The notes below the pieces were generated by a model. The model was not told the DNA's origin. It was given only the letters and a program-made list of their open reading frames with translations, and did not search any database. DNA of 64,000 nt, from positions 112,814,410 to 112,878,409 of the forward strand of contig CM063284.1 in NCBI GenBank assembly GCA_032173965.1. The letters are read 5' to 3'. The stretch comes from Sitta carolinensis (Eukaryota; Chordata; Aves; Passeriformes; Sittidae). Both the position numbers and the translations under genes were made by a program. Below are positions 26,166 to 38,929 of this stretch, piece after piece (position 1 is the first letter of the stretch; every line of letters begins with the position of its first letter).

Positions 26166-27471
26166 TTAACTCCAGACTGTGTAGGCCAAAAGCTTGAAAA
26201 TTAGACTTCAAATGAGTATTTCTTTCTACTCTGTTGAAAACAAGAGTACCCAAAATTTTGCCAATTAGACTTTAAATTAGTATTTCTCTGTTTAAAATAT
26301 GAACAGCCAATGTTGTGAGTTGGTTTGCTGAGTACTTTTACTCTGCCTTGAGTAATTGAGCACAGCTGGATAATCTTAGAGTAAACTTCAGATTGTTTTA
26401 CTTTATGTTGGCTCTGAATTGTTTCTGGTGACTCTGCTTTCTCTCTTAATTTATCTCTGCATTACAAGAAGTAGTTATTTTTGATCGGAGAACTGCTAAT
26501 AGCTGCTATACTAATTCCCTGAGGATTTCTTTTATGAATAATGCTACGTTCTGTTTGGGGGAGGGAGAAATCATAGCTATTACACTGCACCTACATGGCT
26601 CATATTATGCTGAATATCAAAAGGAGAACAATGAAATAATTATCAGTCTCTCAGGTGTAGGTCATGACTATTTCATTGGTAGAAAACTGAATTTCAGGAA
26701 TTTGCAGAAATCTCCTCTTCTAAAACTTGAACGCCATGCATGCACAGATACTATCCTTTAAAATGCATAATATCAATTTTCTAGTCTCCTGCTCTGATCA
26801 CTGGAAAAGTAGTAATCTTACTGCTCTTCTTATTTTGCTGATATTCTAGTTTTAGGAAAGAAATGCTTTTCCCTTAAAATATTGGCTTTAAAATGAAAAA
26901 AAAAAAAAAACCTAAACGTAAATAAATTTTATAATTTTATGTATATATGCATTCCTGCAATATCTGACTGCACCTGTCTTCACTTTGTCACCTGCCTTTC
27001 ACTTTCTGCTTTTCAGAATAGAGCTTCTGATGTTAGCACAGAACCTACAGTGCTAAGCCTGGAATCCACATAAATCCTATATAGGCTCTTGCCAATTAAA
27101 ATCATAGTAATCAGAAAATTATGCTTGGAAACAAAACAAAAAAAAAATTATGCAATAGCTATGATAATAATAATGTAAATTCTTTGATTTTTAGGATTTA
27201 GCTTGGCCCTCAGAGGAATTTGGTATCCCAAGATGGTTGGCATGGAAAGGAACTTCTGGAGTTCATTTGATAAAATATCCCTGCTCAAAAAGGACCTTCT
27301 AGAGCCAATTGCCCAGGTAGTGTCCAAATGGATTTTAAATCTCTCCAAGGATGGTAAATACACTGAATATAATATTTTAACTTGCATTTATCCCTGTTAT
27401 GCTCTAGGGCTGTCAATCATTCTTCTTGCTTTGTAGAGTCATGACCAGCCCTGCCCGTTATTTTAATCCTT
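26166..27471. other. AT-rich non-coding DNA
   Basis: No gene, RNA or transposon recognised. Contains an A run near 26895-26910. Confidence 0.5.
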
Positions 27472-28130
27472 TGTTTGTTGTATTATTTTGTTATTGACAA
27501 TTTCATTGTTATTTGGCAGCTTCCTATGTACCCCTACATTTTTCCCAAGCTGGTTTGTCCCTGTATTGTACCCACACCCGAAGTTGCCTTCTGAGGCAAT
27601 CCCCAACCTTTGTTCCAACTCCTTCCCTGTCTGTCACTGTGACCCTGACCTTTTTCCAGTACCTTCCTTGTCAATCCCCCTTGGGACAATCCCTGATGTT
27701 TTCTCTCCTTTGGAAATCCCCTAATCCTCGATGCCCCATTGGCCCAGTGACCCATGTCCTTTCCATGTGCTCCCTCATTGGTTGCTTGTAATGTAAACCC
27801 TGCCTTGCACTCCTCCCTCTCCCTACCTCATTGGTTGTTGATTTGTATCCACCCTGTATAAAACCCCCTGGACACCCTTTCTCCTGGTCTTTTGTCCCTG
27901 ACCCTCCCTGAGGAATAAGCCTTTTGGGAGCCATACAGAAGACCCCTCTCTAGTTTGTGCCTCAATCCTTGACACTACCAGACCTGGTGCTGTCGCGGGC
28001 TGCCCTGCTGCTACGGAATTTAGCAGCCCTGCTCTACCCCTATCCACACCCATCGTGGGTAGGAAGAGGCCACACGCAGCGTGGTCCAGGTAAGGGGCTA
28101 GCTGGCGGATTTTCTCCAGCACCATGTCAC
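27472..28130 (+). mobile_element. ERV LTR, plus strand (family shared with 43821 and 44309)
   Basis: GC-richer LTR in AT-rich surroundings. It starts TGTTTGTTGTATT, has inverted CCAAT boxes (ATTGG near 27738, 27778 and 27831), a TATAAAA box at 27857-27863 and a near-canonical poly-A signal AATAAG at 27914-27919, the expected order U3-R-U5. The U3 part matches the minus-strand LTRs at 43821-44190 and 44309-44989, for example CCTTTGTTCCA, CTCCTTCCCTRTC, CCTCGATGCCCCATTGG. A 6-bp repeat ATCCTT lies at 27466-27471 and 27965-27970, the latter right after a CA, which would give a 493-bp LTR. However, GC-rich U5-like DNA continues to about 28130 and U5 length in the sister copy also favours the longer version, so the 3' end is uncertain. 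No viral genes are present; overlapping frames of 60-100 codons are incidental. Confidence 0.8.
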
Positions 28131-31100
28131 CTGCTAAGTTGAGAAATATATGATTTTAAAAGAAAATTTTAAAAAATTAAGAAGGCAGAATTTTGTTTGT
28201 TAGCATGTGAAGAATAATCTCAACATGAAAAAAAGAATCGGCTCCTTTTTTTTTATTTACCATTTACAACTTGTAGTCATAAAATATTCCATGAAAAAGG
28301 CTTTTACAGAGTACTTTTCTCAATATAAATTGCTTTTTAAAAAGAGGAAATCTGAAATGTGAGGGAATCAAAATTGCCCTACAAAGTAAAGAGATTATAT
28401 GTGAAAGCTCTTTTTACTCCAGATACTAATAATACTTACCTTGAAACACTTTTAAGCAATTTTTTGTCTCTAAAGCTATTGCTGCAGCAGATAGAAATAC
28501 ATTCACAGTCTGTTGTTAATATTCTGTACTGTTAGAATTGCAAATGAAGACACTTTCTAGCAAAACAAATAGAAAAAAAAAAAAAAAAAAAAAAAACCCA
28601 GCTTTTGTCAAAAGCTTTCTGAACTTGTTTGTCCAGAGATTATTATTAACAACATTGATGTTCAGACTGGTGAGAAAATCAGTCCTGATAGAATTTTCCC
28701 TCCAACACTTGAAAAACACCTTTACAAGATGTTTTTGTTTTACTCATTTATCCAAAAAGATAAACAATGTTCAGGGATAGGTATTAACAAGCTGCGCAAA
28801 AAGAAAAAAAACCAAACTATTTCTTTTTGATAAAAGCTGGATGGGGAAAGGAATAGGGAACTATTTTCTATTTTGTTTATAATATTTTAAGAAAAATGTA
28901 TTAAACATTTCTAGCAGTTCCAGAAGACTTCAGAAATGATAACAACATATGTATACTGTATACATTTTCTAAAGAACTGTACTAATTTGGCTAAGCACCA
29001 AATTCTAATATCCCAATAAAATATATGGTGACCTTTGTCTAGTTGCATTAAGTAAGAGAATAATATAATATCCATGGAAAAATGCTTGTGGAAATGATGA
29101 TAGGCAACTGGAGAAGGAGTCCATTGGAGAAAACCTGGCTTGAGCTTTTCACAAATGCAGCTCGTTTCCAAACTAAGCCATTGGTGGGAACTTCTGTTTA
29201 ATGTTTCTTACTTTCTAGAATAAAGAGGACATTTGCTTTCTAGAGTAACATGACATAAGTTCCTTTAAATTTATCTCTTGCTAAAATGGAACATTTGCAT
29301 TACAATCACTTTTCCCTCCAGATGTCATTTGGAGCCAAATTCCCTAATAATTCTTTTAAATATTGGCTTGCTTTTCATCCGATTATTAGAAATGAAGCAT
29401 TCATGCCTACAGCCTACTACCCACTGCCAGAGATAAAAAAAGGGGAAAATGACACATATTTCCTAGTGACATTAAATCCATTTAAGTTGGTTTTATTTCC
29501 TCTTCATTATCTCCCAGCAACTCTGACATCTAATGTTCAAATTTACTTCCCTCTCTTCACAGTTTTGAGACATGGGCTAGCTTAGTAACAGCATGTTTGG
29601 GATTACATTGGAACAGCAGCACAAGTGTCCAAGTAATCTGCCATTTTTCTTTCAAGAAGGAAAAAAAAAAAATCTCCAATTTTTTGTCTGGTTTTAGATT
29701 GTAAATTAAATGTATTTTTGCCTAAAGAAAACTTCTCTGGGTGAAAGGACAAAAATAATATAGGCAAAAGGCACAGCCAGCTGAAATCTCCTGTGATAAA
29801 ATCATGTGAGGGAGCAGAAAGCATTTTTCAGAAGGTGGCTTCAGGGGTTGAAAATTTTAATTTTGGGAAGCTCTAAAGAAGAGTTGTAATCTTACCAGAC
29901 TGTTGTGTTGGCTAGTTTTAGATAGCTGAGAACAGGTGAAATGCCTTGCATAACCAAAGCAATGCACAAGTCAGTAAACCATCCTTCCATGACTACTATT
30001 GATTACCAACATCAAAACATCAAGAGAAATTTATCAATGGTGAGTTGAATATTTTATATGAGTTTTGATGCCAGCACAGTTTTTTGACTTTTTAAAAATT
30101 ATGAATAGTCAAGAAGTCTCCTCATAAATAATTCAAAACTGTTACTGTTCTGACTTTGACAGCACATACAAATTACCTCCTAACTATAAGGGCAGGACAA
30201 GAATATTTTTACCTTGATGTCTAAAGACTCTGATCACTACAAATGAGGCTGCTTTGATCTGAAAATTTCAACTACAGATTGAGAAACCAAACTTTAGACA
30301 TCTATGCTTGAATATTTTGGCAGAGTTTCAAAATTTGAAGCTGATAGTGCCTCTGAATGTCAGCCATCATAAAAAGGTTAATGAGACTCCTTTTAGTGTG
30401 GTGTAATGAAGTAACATGCTCTTCTGAGGATAGTACATGAAAGGATGAAACAGCATGACCCAAAATTTCAGCGAAATCCTGATATAAAATACAATTAGGT
30501 GGTAAAAGTTTTTTGTAAAAGTGAAGATTAATTAGAAACCAAGCAAGAGCTTGGAATTAACTATGTTTTCCTTCCTGAAACAGGCTCGGTTTTTAAGGTG
30601 GCAAAATTCCTTTGGGGGAATTTTCCAAAATGCACATGGATATCCTAGCACCTCTAAAAGAAAGGCTTGGTCACAATTTTTTTTTTTTTCTCCCAAAAAA
30701 AGCTGTACATTTAAATGAAATCTATTTAATGCCTCTTCTTTCATCTTTTCATTCAGATTAATTACTGTAGAAACACACCAGGGGCTTATCCAGTCCCACT
30801 TTTTATCACTGAAACAAAATTATGGTGGAAAAAGACAGTGTTTTGAATAGCAGCTGCTAATTTCAGCTTTTCCCTTGATGCATAAGCATGCAGAGAAGCA
30901 CATCCCAGGGATTCAGTCAAGACAAAGATGAGAGAGTATATTGACACAATACAGAAAAGCATGCATGATAGAGTGAAGGAATAATAACCTGCGGATATGG
31001 AAGCTTACTCTAGGATACAATCCCTGTTGTTCAAAACATATTTTTAATGTTCTTGAGTGTTTTAAAAGTATAGCAGGCAGTAAAACACTCTGTGATGAGT

Positions 31101-32215
31101 GATATCCAGTCATAATGCTTGCATGGAGTTTACAGGAACATTGAAATCAATCTGGGTCTTCCAGAACGGCCCTGAAGGACACATTTCCAAATGCACTCTA
31201 CACCCAGGAGGGATGCGAAGCAAATGCAAACTTACACAAAAAAATTCAGAAGCAGAGGCAGCAGTTTCCACCGACAGTTGGCAAAGAGTGATTTATGAAT
31301 AACTGTGCTGTCTGCAGAAGGATGAGGCAATGTCATTAGAAGAGGACTGAGTTAACGAGACAGCCTGAAAGCTAAGGATTGCAACTTTCAGAATTAACCA
31401 AGTGGCTTACTGGGAAGAGGGATACAGCTTTCATAGCAGTGATTAAGTTCATCGAGCCAGACACATTGGAATAGTTTTTCCTCTTCTTCATATGGGAAGA
31501 GATGAAGTGCAAAGCAGCCTTGCCCTCTACCCACACATGCTCTGCTGTACCAGGGAAATGTTTTCTACTAAGCTCTAGAGTCACTTAGGCTTCTGAGAAA
31601 TTCATACACCATTAAAAATTTTATTAATCAGTTACAATGTGACTGGAACAGAATGAAAAAAAAAAACAAACAAAAACAAACCAAAAACCAAAAAACCAAA
31701 AGACCTGCAGTAAAAGTTTCAAGATTAAAAATCTGAAAAGAAGCATTTTCTAGGATAAAGGGTGCATCAGATAAGAGACAAGAGAAAGCCTAAAATCACA
31801 ATAACTTGAATAAAAGTCAGATTAAAGAAAAAGCTAAAATGCTAGAGTTCTTGAAGAAGGAGAAAAACATTGCAACAAAAGCATAGTCTGTATGAAGCTG
31901 AGTGTGACATCTGAAATAAAAGAATATAAAAATGTATACTCTTTGACTCTAATAGCGTGATGAGAATAAGGGATATATGTATTTTCTATTTATTGCTAAT
32001 GGAACAAAAAAATCTGATGAATAACTGACTATGGTAACTTCACTATATAAAAGAATTTAAGTTGTCTATCTCTACCTTTTAAGTAACACATGAATGGTAC
32101 CAATATTAATTATAATATTTAATTTTGATCTGGCTTTATAAGAGATGCAAAATATCTCTGCAAAAAATTTTTATAAGGGGTGCATTTTCATAGTACAGAA
32201 ACATTCTTTTACTTG
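28131..32215. other. AT-rich non-coding DNA with A tracts
   Basis: No gene recognised. Contains a 24-A run (28573-28596) and an A/C-rich low-complexity patch (31651-31700). An octamer-like ATTTGCAT occurs at 29293-29300. Frames of up to 99 codons (29286) show no family resemblance. Confidence 0.5.
32210..32215. repeat. Left target-site duplication TACTTG
   Basis: Identical to 32552-32557 on the other side of the LTR; marks the original insertion site. Confidence 0.88.
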
Positions 32216-32551
32216 TGTAGTCTGAGGCTCCTGGGCCTGAAGTTTCTGAGTTTCTGAACTCAGTTTCTTGGTGGTGTTTTGGTTCAGGAAGACCTTGTGT
32301 TCTCACAGGCTTGGCATAAACATCACAAGTGTTATTGTAACAAGAGTGATGTTTTGGATTCCTTTCTGTGGGATGGACTTCTCTCTGTCTTTCAATTTTG
32401 GGCCAATGGGATGAAGAGTTCTGGCACTCTTCTGACCAATGAGATGGCCTGCTCCAGAAGATATATAAAGGGGGTCAGTCTTTGATAAAGAGGAGTCAGA
32501 TAAGTTTTTATAATGAGGTCTCGTGTCGTCTGTTCATCACCCACAGCGACA
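32216..32551 (+). mobile_element. Complete 336-bp solo LTR with 6-bp target duplication
   Basis: The element begins TGTAGTCTGAGG and ends CAGCGACA, so it has canonical TG...CA ends. It is flanked by identical hexamers TACTTG at 32210-32215 and 32552-32557, the duplication size typical of class II (ERVK-like) integrases. Promoter layout is intact: two CCAAT boxes (32403-32407, 32436-32440), then TATATAAA at 32462-32469, leaving about 80 bases for R and U5. No AATAAA hexamer is obvious in that stretch. There is no internal viral sequence, so this is a solo LTR left by recombination between the two LTRs of a provirus. The hexamers are unmutated, suggesting it is younger than the CR1 copies nearby. 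The frame at 32279 is incidental. Confidence 0.9.
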
Positions 32552-32557
32552 TACTTG
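32552..32557. repeat. Right target-site duplication TACTTG
   Basis: Identical to 32210-32215; immediately follows the terminal CA of the LTR. Confidence 0.88.
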
Positions 32558-33292
32558 TTATTATATTACAAGTAAAATAAATTTACAAGTATAAGTATAC
32601 TTATTATCTTGTATGCTGAGAATGGCACTTCTCAAGTATTTATGAATATCAGTGATGGTGGTAAAAGAATGAGACAAACTGAAAACCCACCCCAAACCCC
32701 CAAAATCTACAAGGTGAGAAAAAAAAAATTAAAAAAAAAAAAAAAAAAAATTCCTTATCCGGTTAAATATCAAAGACTAAATGACTACTGTATGATAACG
32801 GTTTTAGGGCATATTAAAGTCATGTTTCCATGTTATATGCTGTTTAGTTCCTCTCAGAGAAATTATGACTCAATTCTTTCCCATTTCTTCATTTAGTATC
32901 TTTTTCTGGTCCAGTTTTTCTCTCAGAGATGACCTGTTATGTACTTAATTTAAATTTAAGACACTATTTTCATGTGTACTTAGATTTGCAAGATGAAGCT
33001 TTTTAAATTCAAAATAACTACTTGTTTGCAGTAGTTTTGTCTTTCTTTATAACATTACCAACTATATAATAAAAAAAACACTACCTTCAAATAAAAACTT
33101 AGGTTTTTACATCCTAACCATCAACCATTTTATTTTTTTCCCCAAAGCATGAGGATATTTGGCAGGAATTGCCAAACTGAGGAAGGAGTAACCTGATATG
33201 AAGCTGAGATTGAGTGCCCATAATTTTCCCTTATTACAGCTATTAATAAAATTGTAATTGAACTTTTTTCCAACAGAGAATAAGTGGTTTTT
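32558..33292. other. AT-rich non-coding DNA with poly-A
   Basis: Contains two A runs separated by TT (32719-32728 and 32731-32750). No gene or transposon recognised. Confidence 0.55.
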
Positions 33293-33475
33293 TACAGAAT
33301 CACAGAATAATTGAGGTTGGAAGGGATCTCTGTAGGACATCTGGTCCAGCCTTCCCCTGCTCAGTCAGGGCCTCTTAATGTCAGATTCTCAGGACTATGT
33401 CTAGATGGATTTTGAGTATCTCAGAGGATGGACACTCCACAGACTGTCTTGGCTGCTGGTGCCAGGGCTCAGTGA
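33293..33475 (-). mobile_element. CR1 LINE 3' end, minus strand
   Basis: ACAGAATCACAGAATAATTGAGGTTGGAAGGGA (in pieces) followed by CATCTGGTCCAGCC is the classical antisense CR1 3' terminus, with the terminal ATTCTGTG-type octamer seen in complement. It continues CCTCTTAATGTC..GGATGGACACTCCACAG, as in CR1, and then stops. This is a short 5'-truncated copy, about 180 bp. Confidence 0.9.
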
Positions 33476-34849
33476 TTATGAGTGACACAAGAAAGTGAAA
33501 CACATTAGAATGAGCTGTGAATCAGTTTTCAAGCATTATTTCCTATTTTTACTGCCACCATTCTGCATGTCTGCATCTGTGTTTCAGATGAATGCTCAGA
33601 TACACAGAGCTGAACAAATATTTGTAAAGCAACTGCTAGAAGGTAAAGCTAAAAAGAATTCTAAGGATAATGCATCAAAAATATGATATTGTCTCTATAG
33701 CATATCTTGTTATGAGGACTTCTATGGCAGCATTTTTAAGTAATGACACATTGTTAATAATTAAGTGTTCTTTTGGTAATTATATAACCTTAGAATTTTA
33801 TTCTCAGCAGTTAACTTTGTTTTTCTAACATGAACATTTGTTTGTAATTGGAAGTCATAATTGGTTTTATTCTGGTTTTACAATAGAAAATGAAAATTTT
33901 ACTTTGATGCACCCCCAAAGACATCATTAATTTTCATAAGGTTTTTCAAAGGTAAACATTAAATAATTAACTGCTACTTTTACAAAATAACATCTCAAAT
34001 CATATTTCAGTGGCATTTATCCTAATGAATATGAAATTTCTTAATTTCAGTTCTGTACATGTTTCCTGTTTTGGTTTTTTTTGTTTTGATTTTTTTTTTT
34101 CCTTGAGAGGAACACACAACAGAGTAGGATTTGTTCGTTTATTTGGACACCAAGTGCCAAATGACATTGTAGTTTTCTGCAGTGATTGCTGGTGTTTTTA
34201 CACTGGTAAGAAAGACTGGGCAGGATATTCCTTCTGTAGGAACCCTAGTTAGATTATTATAATTCTAAAACAAGATAACAGTGGAAAATTTTAATTATGG
34301 AAAGTGCGTACTTATAGAATTAATTTATCCAGTTCTAAATTACAAATTTCCATATTTCAGGGCACCAGATCATAATTATTATTAATAATAAGAAGAACAA
34401 GAGTAAGAATAATATGAATAATAATAATAATGAAAAACAGCTTTTTTTCAGAGATTTCAATAAATAGTTTTGAATCTGCTACAGTTATTCTGGGAATGCC
34501 TTTTTATCTACTGTGAGAATTTTATTCTTGTACAAATAACTGAAGAGATAAATTGCAACAAAAAATGAAAGCGATTAATGTCACACACGATTATCTTTTA
34601 TTCAAATGGTTATCTTTCCTGTAATCAAATAAATTTGTATTTATGGAAAAATTAGATTCTTTCTAGTGATGAAGTATATATGGCATGGATTAATACTTTA
34701 TTTTATTCACTCAATCATTTGTAAAATTTTTCAAAACAAATTGGTTGCTTAATGCAACTCATTATTCAAAATAGTTTAGAGGGGAAAAAAAAAAAAAACA
34801 ACAGCACACGTACATAATTTTGGTTTTAGTTCTTGTCCCTTTTCGGTGT
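33476..34849. other. AT-rich non-coding DNA with AAT-rich patch
   Basis: No gene seen. An imperfect (AAT)n-rich patch lies at about 34374-34432, and a T-rich run near 34076-34100. Confidence 0.5.
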
Positions 34850-35118
34850 TCATTTTTGTCTGACTGTCAGTTTGGCAGGTGTAACTGTGAAGGGACCCCA
34901 GTCTCAGCTCAGGAGTGTGAGTGTGGCTGCCAGGCTCCTGCATGATGGGACAGGGGAGATTCCTTAATACCTCTTTTAAACTAGGTTTTCTCCATGTCCT
35001 GTAAAAAGTCCCTGGTGCTATTAGTTCAGATGTTAGCTGCTGCTATACAAGGGAAATAAACACTCAGCACCTGTAGGAGCTGCCTTTCTGTAACTCATCT
35101 ACCCCTAATTTGCAACAG
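34850..35118 (+). mobile_element. Possible LTR, unclassified
   Basis: This GC-richer island has LTR-like composition. A TGTAACTGTG start is possible at 34880. GGGAAATAAACACTCAGCACC near 35049-35069 supplies an AATAAA poly-A signal, and the stretch ends near TTTGCAACA at 35117. I could not find a matching target duplication or a known family, so this may be another kind of repeat or unique DNA. Confidence 0.35.
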
Positions 35119-38100
35119 AGGCATGTTCCTAAACCCCTTGTACAAGGTCCTTTGCCAGCAAGAACAAAATGTAACAAAATTTGCTATTTAATGTAGCCAG
35201 ATTATTCCTTACAGCATGCCAGTTCAATCCAGACAGCACCCAGAACTGTATATTATTAAAGAACAATCTCAATTCAAAATCATCTGTGAAAACCTGACCT
35301 ACCATTTCTTGGATCAGTATTCCAGTTAAAAGCATGAAAGAACCTCATCCACTCACATTACACAAAAATAAAATATTAACATGAAATAACTCATAAGTCC
35401 CTATCATAAAATAACATTTTATACTGTGGCCAACCACTGTGACTTCTGAGCATTAATAGCAAACCTTGTATCATAGTTCCTGAAATCTGGCAATCTCCTC
35501 AAGTCTCTCATTTTTGCAGCCCAAAAGCTATTCTCACAGGTTTAACTTTGTGTCAGATATCGTGAGAGCTGCATCCCTAACCTGCCACTGGGTTCTTCCC
35601 TCCCATTTCATGTATTGGGAAGCAGTACACCTCAGGAATCCACTTTTTTAGGGGGAGGAAGAGTAAGTGAGAGGGAAGTGAGTCAATCTGTATTCTGCTG
35701 CTTTCTATCTTTCTATGCTTCAGTAGCTGTATTTTTATCTACATCAAAGGGCTTTGCTCTGCTTTCTCACCTGGGTTCCCTCCTCTTTTGTGCTAAGGTG
35801 GGAGTAAAGAATTCACTATGCTGAAAAGCAAATTCTAAAGGGAATAACATGTGTTAAGTGTTGGTAAACAGATTCCTATTAGAAATATTTGAACAATTTT
35901 TTTCTACTTTTTACATACGATGAGCAAATATTAACTCTCCATTACCATAAACAGAGTAATAGTCAAGCAAGCAGATAAAGCATAAAAAAGCCAGGTGCAG
36001 CTGTCTTTCACAAATATGAAGATTAATTAGGAGACCAGAGTTGGGAATTTCACCTGATTGATGGAAAGACTTTTTCAAATAAAAACCCTCTTTTACAGTG
36101 ATTGTGTAACAACAATCAAAGCCTAGATTTGTCCAAAAATCTCTGTATACAAGCAGTTCTTTTTCTGAATTGTCTCCAACAAGTTTCTCTATGATCTATC
36201 CTGATTATGAGTAGGAATGATGTAATCATGTTTTTTTCCAAGTTGCTTTATTATACTAAAAAAAAAAAAAAAAAATTAAGAGGAAAATATAACCTTTTTT
36301 CACTGTTTTAGTCAGGTTAAAGATTAAACAAAGTCCAAGTTCTACCAGAAATTCACTATGTATGTTATGTACATTTATATGTGATGTCCAACATTAACTT
36401 GTTCAGAGTAAATACAACCAGGGATTTCTAGTTCCCAAATTTAGTTTACTGTCAGTGATTTCTACTTCCATGCTAGGTCAAAAGCAAGTGGTCCTGCTTT
36501 GGATTTTCACCTCCAAAACCTTTGAGTCATCTATACAAACTCCTGCTTCTCAAGATGTCAAAACAAAAGTAGCTCCAGGACTTCTGGAGGGTTATGCAAA
36601 GGCAGAGGAAGGAGATACAAAGTAGTCCTTTTGTACTGTGTGACCCCTTTCATTTATAGGTAACGTCAGCAAAGTACTTTGCAAGTATTCGAGAGAAAAA
36701 TCTGCAAGTCCTGGTTTTCCTGATAAATAGTGCACACATGACTCCAATAAGAGGGGCAGCAACAGCTCTTCTTCACTTCCTCTCCCCTTGGGCTGCACAG
36801 ACCTTTCAAAGGGGAGACACTTTCTGCATGTGGAGATGCAAAAGCAGCTTGGAGACAAACACAAATACAGTAATATATGTTTCAGTTTTGTTTGCCACCC
36901 ATAAGGCCCCTTCCTCCAGGGAAACATTGAGGGTGACCTCTGTTCTGAAAAAAAAAATACTGTAAGAAGGATGCAGTACTGTACTGTCTTGAAATGTCTG
37001 TGGTCATTATTAACAAGGGGAATCACTGGATTGTACAGGAACTGTTTCTTAACCAGCACTGCTGTGAGTATGCTTTTTAATTTAAAAATTGGGAGGGAAT
37101 ATAAGTCTACAATTCAAAATGTTCTTGATATGTTCTAGAAATGTACTGAAATAAAAAGATACAACTGGATGGGAACAGTTATATAGCAGTAGGCATAAAG
37201 TGCTAAGAAGAAATATCAGTGGGACTACTATATACAAGACAAATCCTTCATTAGTCAGCATGACTGAAATCTAATTAGGGTATTACATAAATAAATTTTT
37301 AAAAGTCAAGGGAAGAATGTCTGAGGAGACATAGGTTAGAAAATGCATTCTTTTAGAAAATATGGGGGTTATAATCCTGGAGAAAAAGAGAAATAAAATA
37401 AATAAACAAAAAAAAGATACTTCACTATCCTACAAAATGTGAAACACCAAAAGGAAAAAGAAATTATTCCTAACTTATGTGTCTAAACCAGAAAGTAGTC
37501 TTAGAAGTACTAGATTAGGTAATCTAAGGACAAGGAACCCCCATCCTTAGAAGTTTTTGAATAAAAGACAAAACAGATTTTAATAAACCACTGTTTTGAT
37601 ATGAATGTTTGTTCTCACGCTGACCTGGCTTTGTCTGTGTTGACTTGCCTGGCCCTTTGGCTTCTGCCCAGAATTAAGCTGCAAAACAGTGAATTAAACT
37701 ACACCCACAAGGCATCTTACATGACTGTTCTCCCTCTGAAATAGTCCTCTGATGTTTGAATGATGCCCAGTCTGTCACGCATACCATGTGCACCTTATTA
37801 TTAAAAACCCCTGGAGGAGGACTGGCTCAGAGTCATCTCTAATCTGTGCACAGGATGCACAGGATGTGTGAGGAGTAGATCCAACAATTCTCTGTACCAT
37901 ACTATGATGGAGGTATCCTAATCCAGCATCTGCCTTTGTACTCATCAGAGGTACAGTTTTTATGCTGGTAGCTTGCCTTCTAATGAGGCACCGTGACCAG
38001 ACCATTCTGTATCCTCTGGTTGATGGTCTACAAAGAACACTGTATTGCAGGACATCCACATGTTTAGACAGTTTGTATTTTCATGGTGTCTATGCACCAG

Positions 38101-38170
38101 CTCATGGTGTACATGCTCTGGTGTGCACCTGTTGAAATGAGAGATTCCGCACTCTCCACTATAACAATGT
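35119..38170. other. Non-coding DNA, mostly AT-rich
   Basis: An 18-A run lies at 36258-36275. The region 36592-37059 carries a 155-codon minus-strand frame with no recognised family (see findings). No other structure seen. Confidence 0.5.
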
Positions 38171-38210
38171 GACCTGAAGGAAACATGACTGACCTGAAGG
38201 AAACATGACT
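38171..38210. repeat. Exact 20-bp tandem duplication
   Basis: GACCTGAAGGAAACATGACT occurs twice in a row without mismatch. Identity of the copies indicates a recent local duplication. Confidence 0.95.
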
Positions 38211-38929
38211 GAAAACCTGTCTTTTAACTGCTGCTGAGCTCCAAAAGTGCAGCAGTGGTGAGTTTCAGGCAGATAGTTATAAAGCAACACATCAGCATTC
38301 TCAAGAAGGTATATCCAGTACTAGAGTACTGCACCTCTTATGTGAACCAGTGAGCAGATCTGCCTCGGGAACAGTTCCAGCAGGATGAAAAGCTCCAGAC
38401 CATATTCCCACATGCCTAAAGTAATTGTCCTAGGTTCTGTAAGGGAAGAGCAATTTCCAAAGCAGTGTGACAGGCAGCCCCACTTTTAATTGAAAGTACT
38501 GTGGGATGGCCTGCCATATACCAGAGCACCTGACAAATTCTCTGTTGCTTTCCTAGTAAATAAGCCAGTTTTCCCTACATCCATCAATGTGTTCATACCA
38601 TCATCCAGACCCTATTTATGTACATGTGGCAAAGTATGCACAAGGATCTGGTGCTTTGCTCTGAAACTATAAAAAAATCTTTAATTATTTCTTATACAGC
38701 ATCAGGAAGAAAATGAGGCTGGAGCTCCTCATTTCTCACAAGGAGAAATTAGAGAGGGTGCTTAAAATAAAAACTGAGTCCCAATTTGAAACTATGGCCA
38801 ACTGTAAAACTTAAATATCTCCCAGTCAGCCCCCAAAAACTGAATTAGAACAACATCACAAAGAAACAATTGTGTGGACTGGTATAAAAACAGGGATTGC
38901 AATTCAGTACAATTAATAACTTTAAGAGA
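38211..38929. other. Non-coding DNA, nothing recognised
   Basis: No gene, RNA or transposon seen up to the purine array. Confidence 0.5.

Noticed and set aside
27488..28142. Cluster of 60-100-codon frames on both strands
   Set aside because: They lie in the LTR, where GC-rich sequence is open in many frames.
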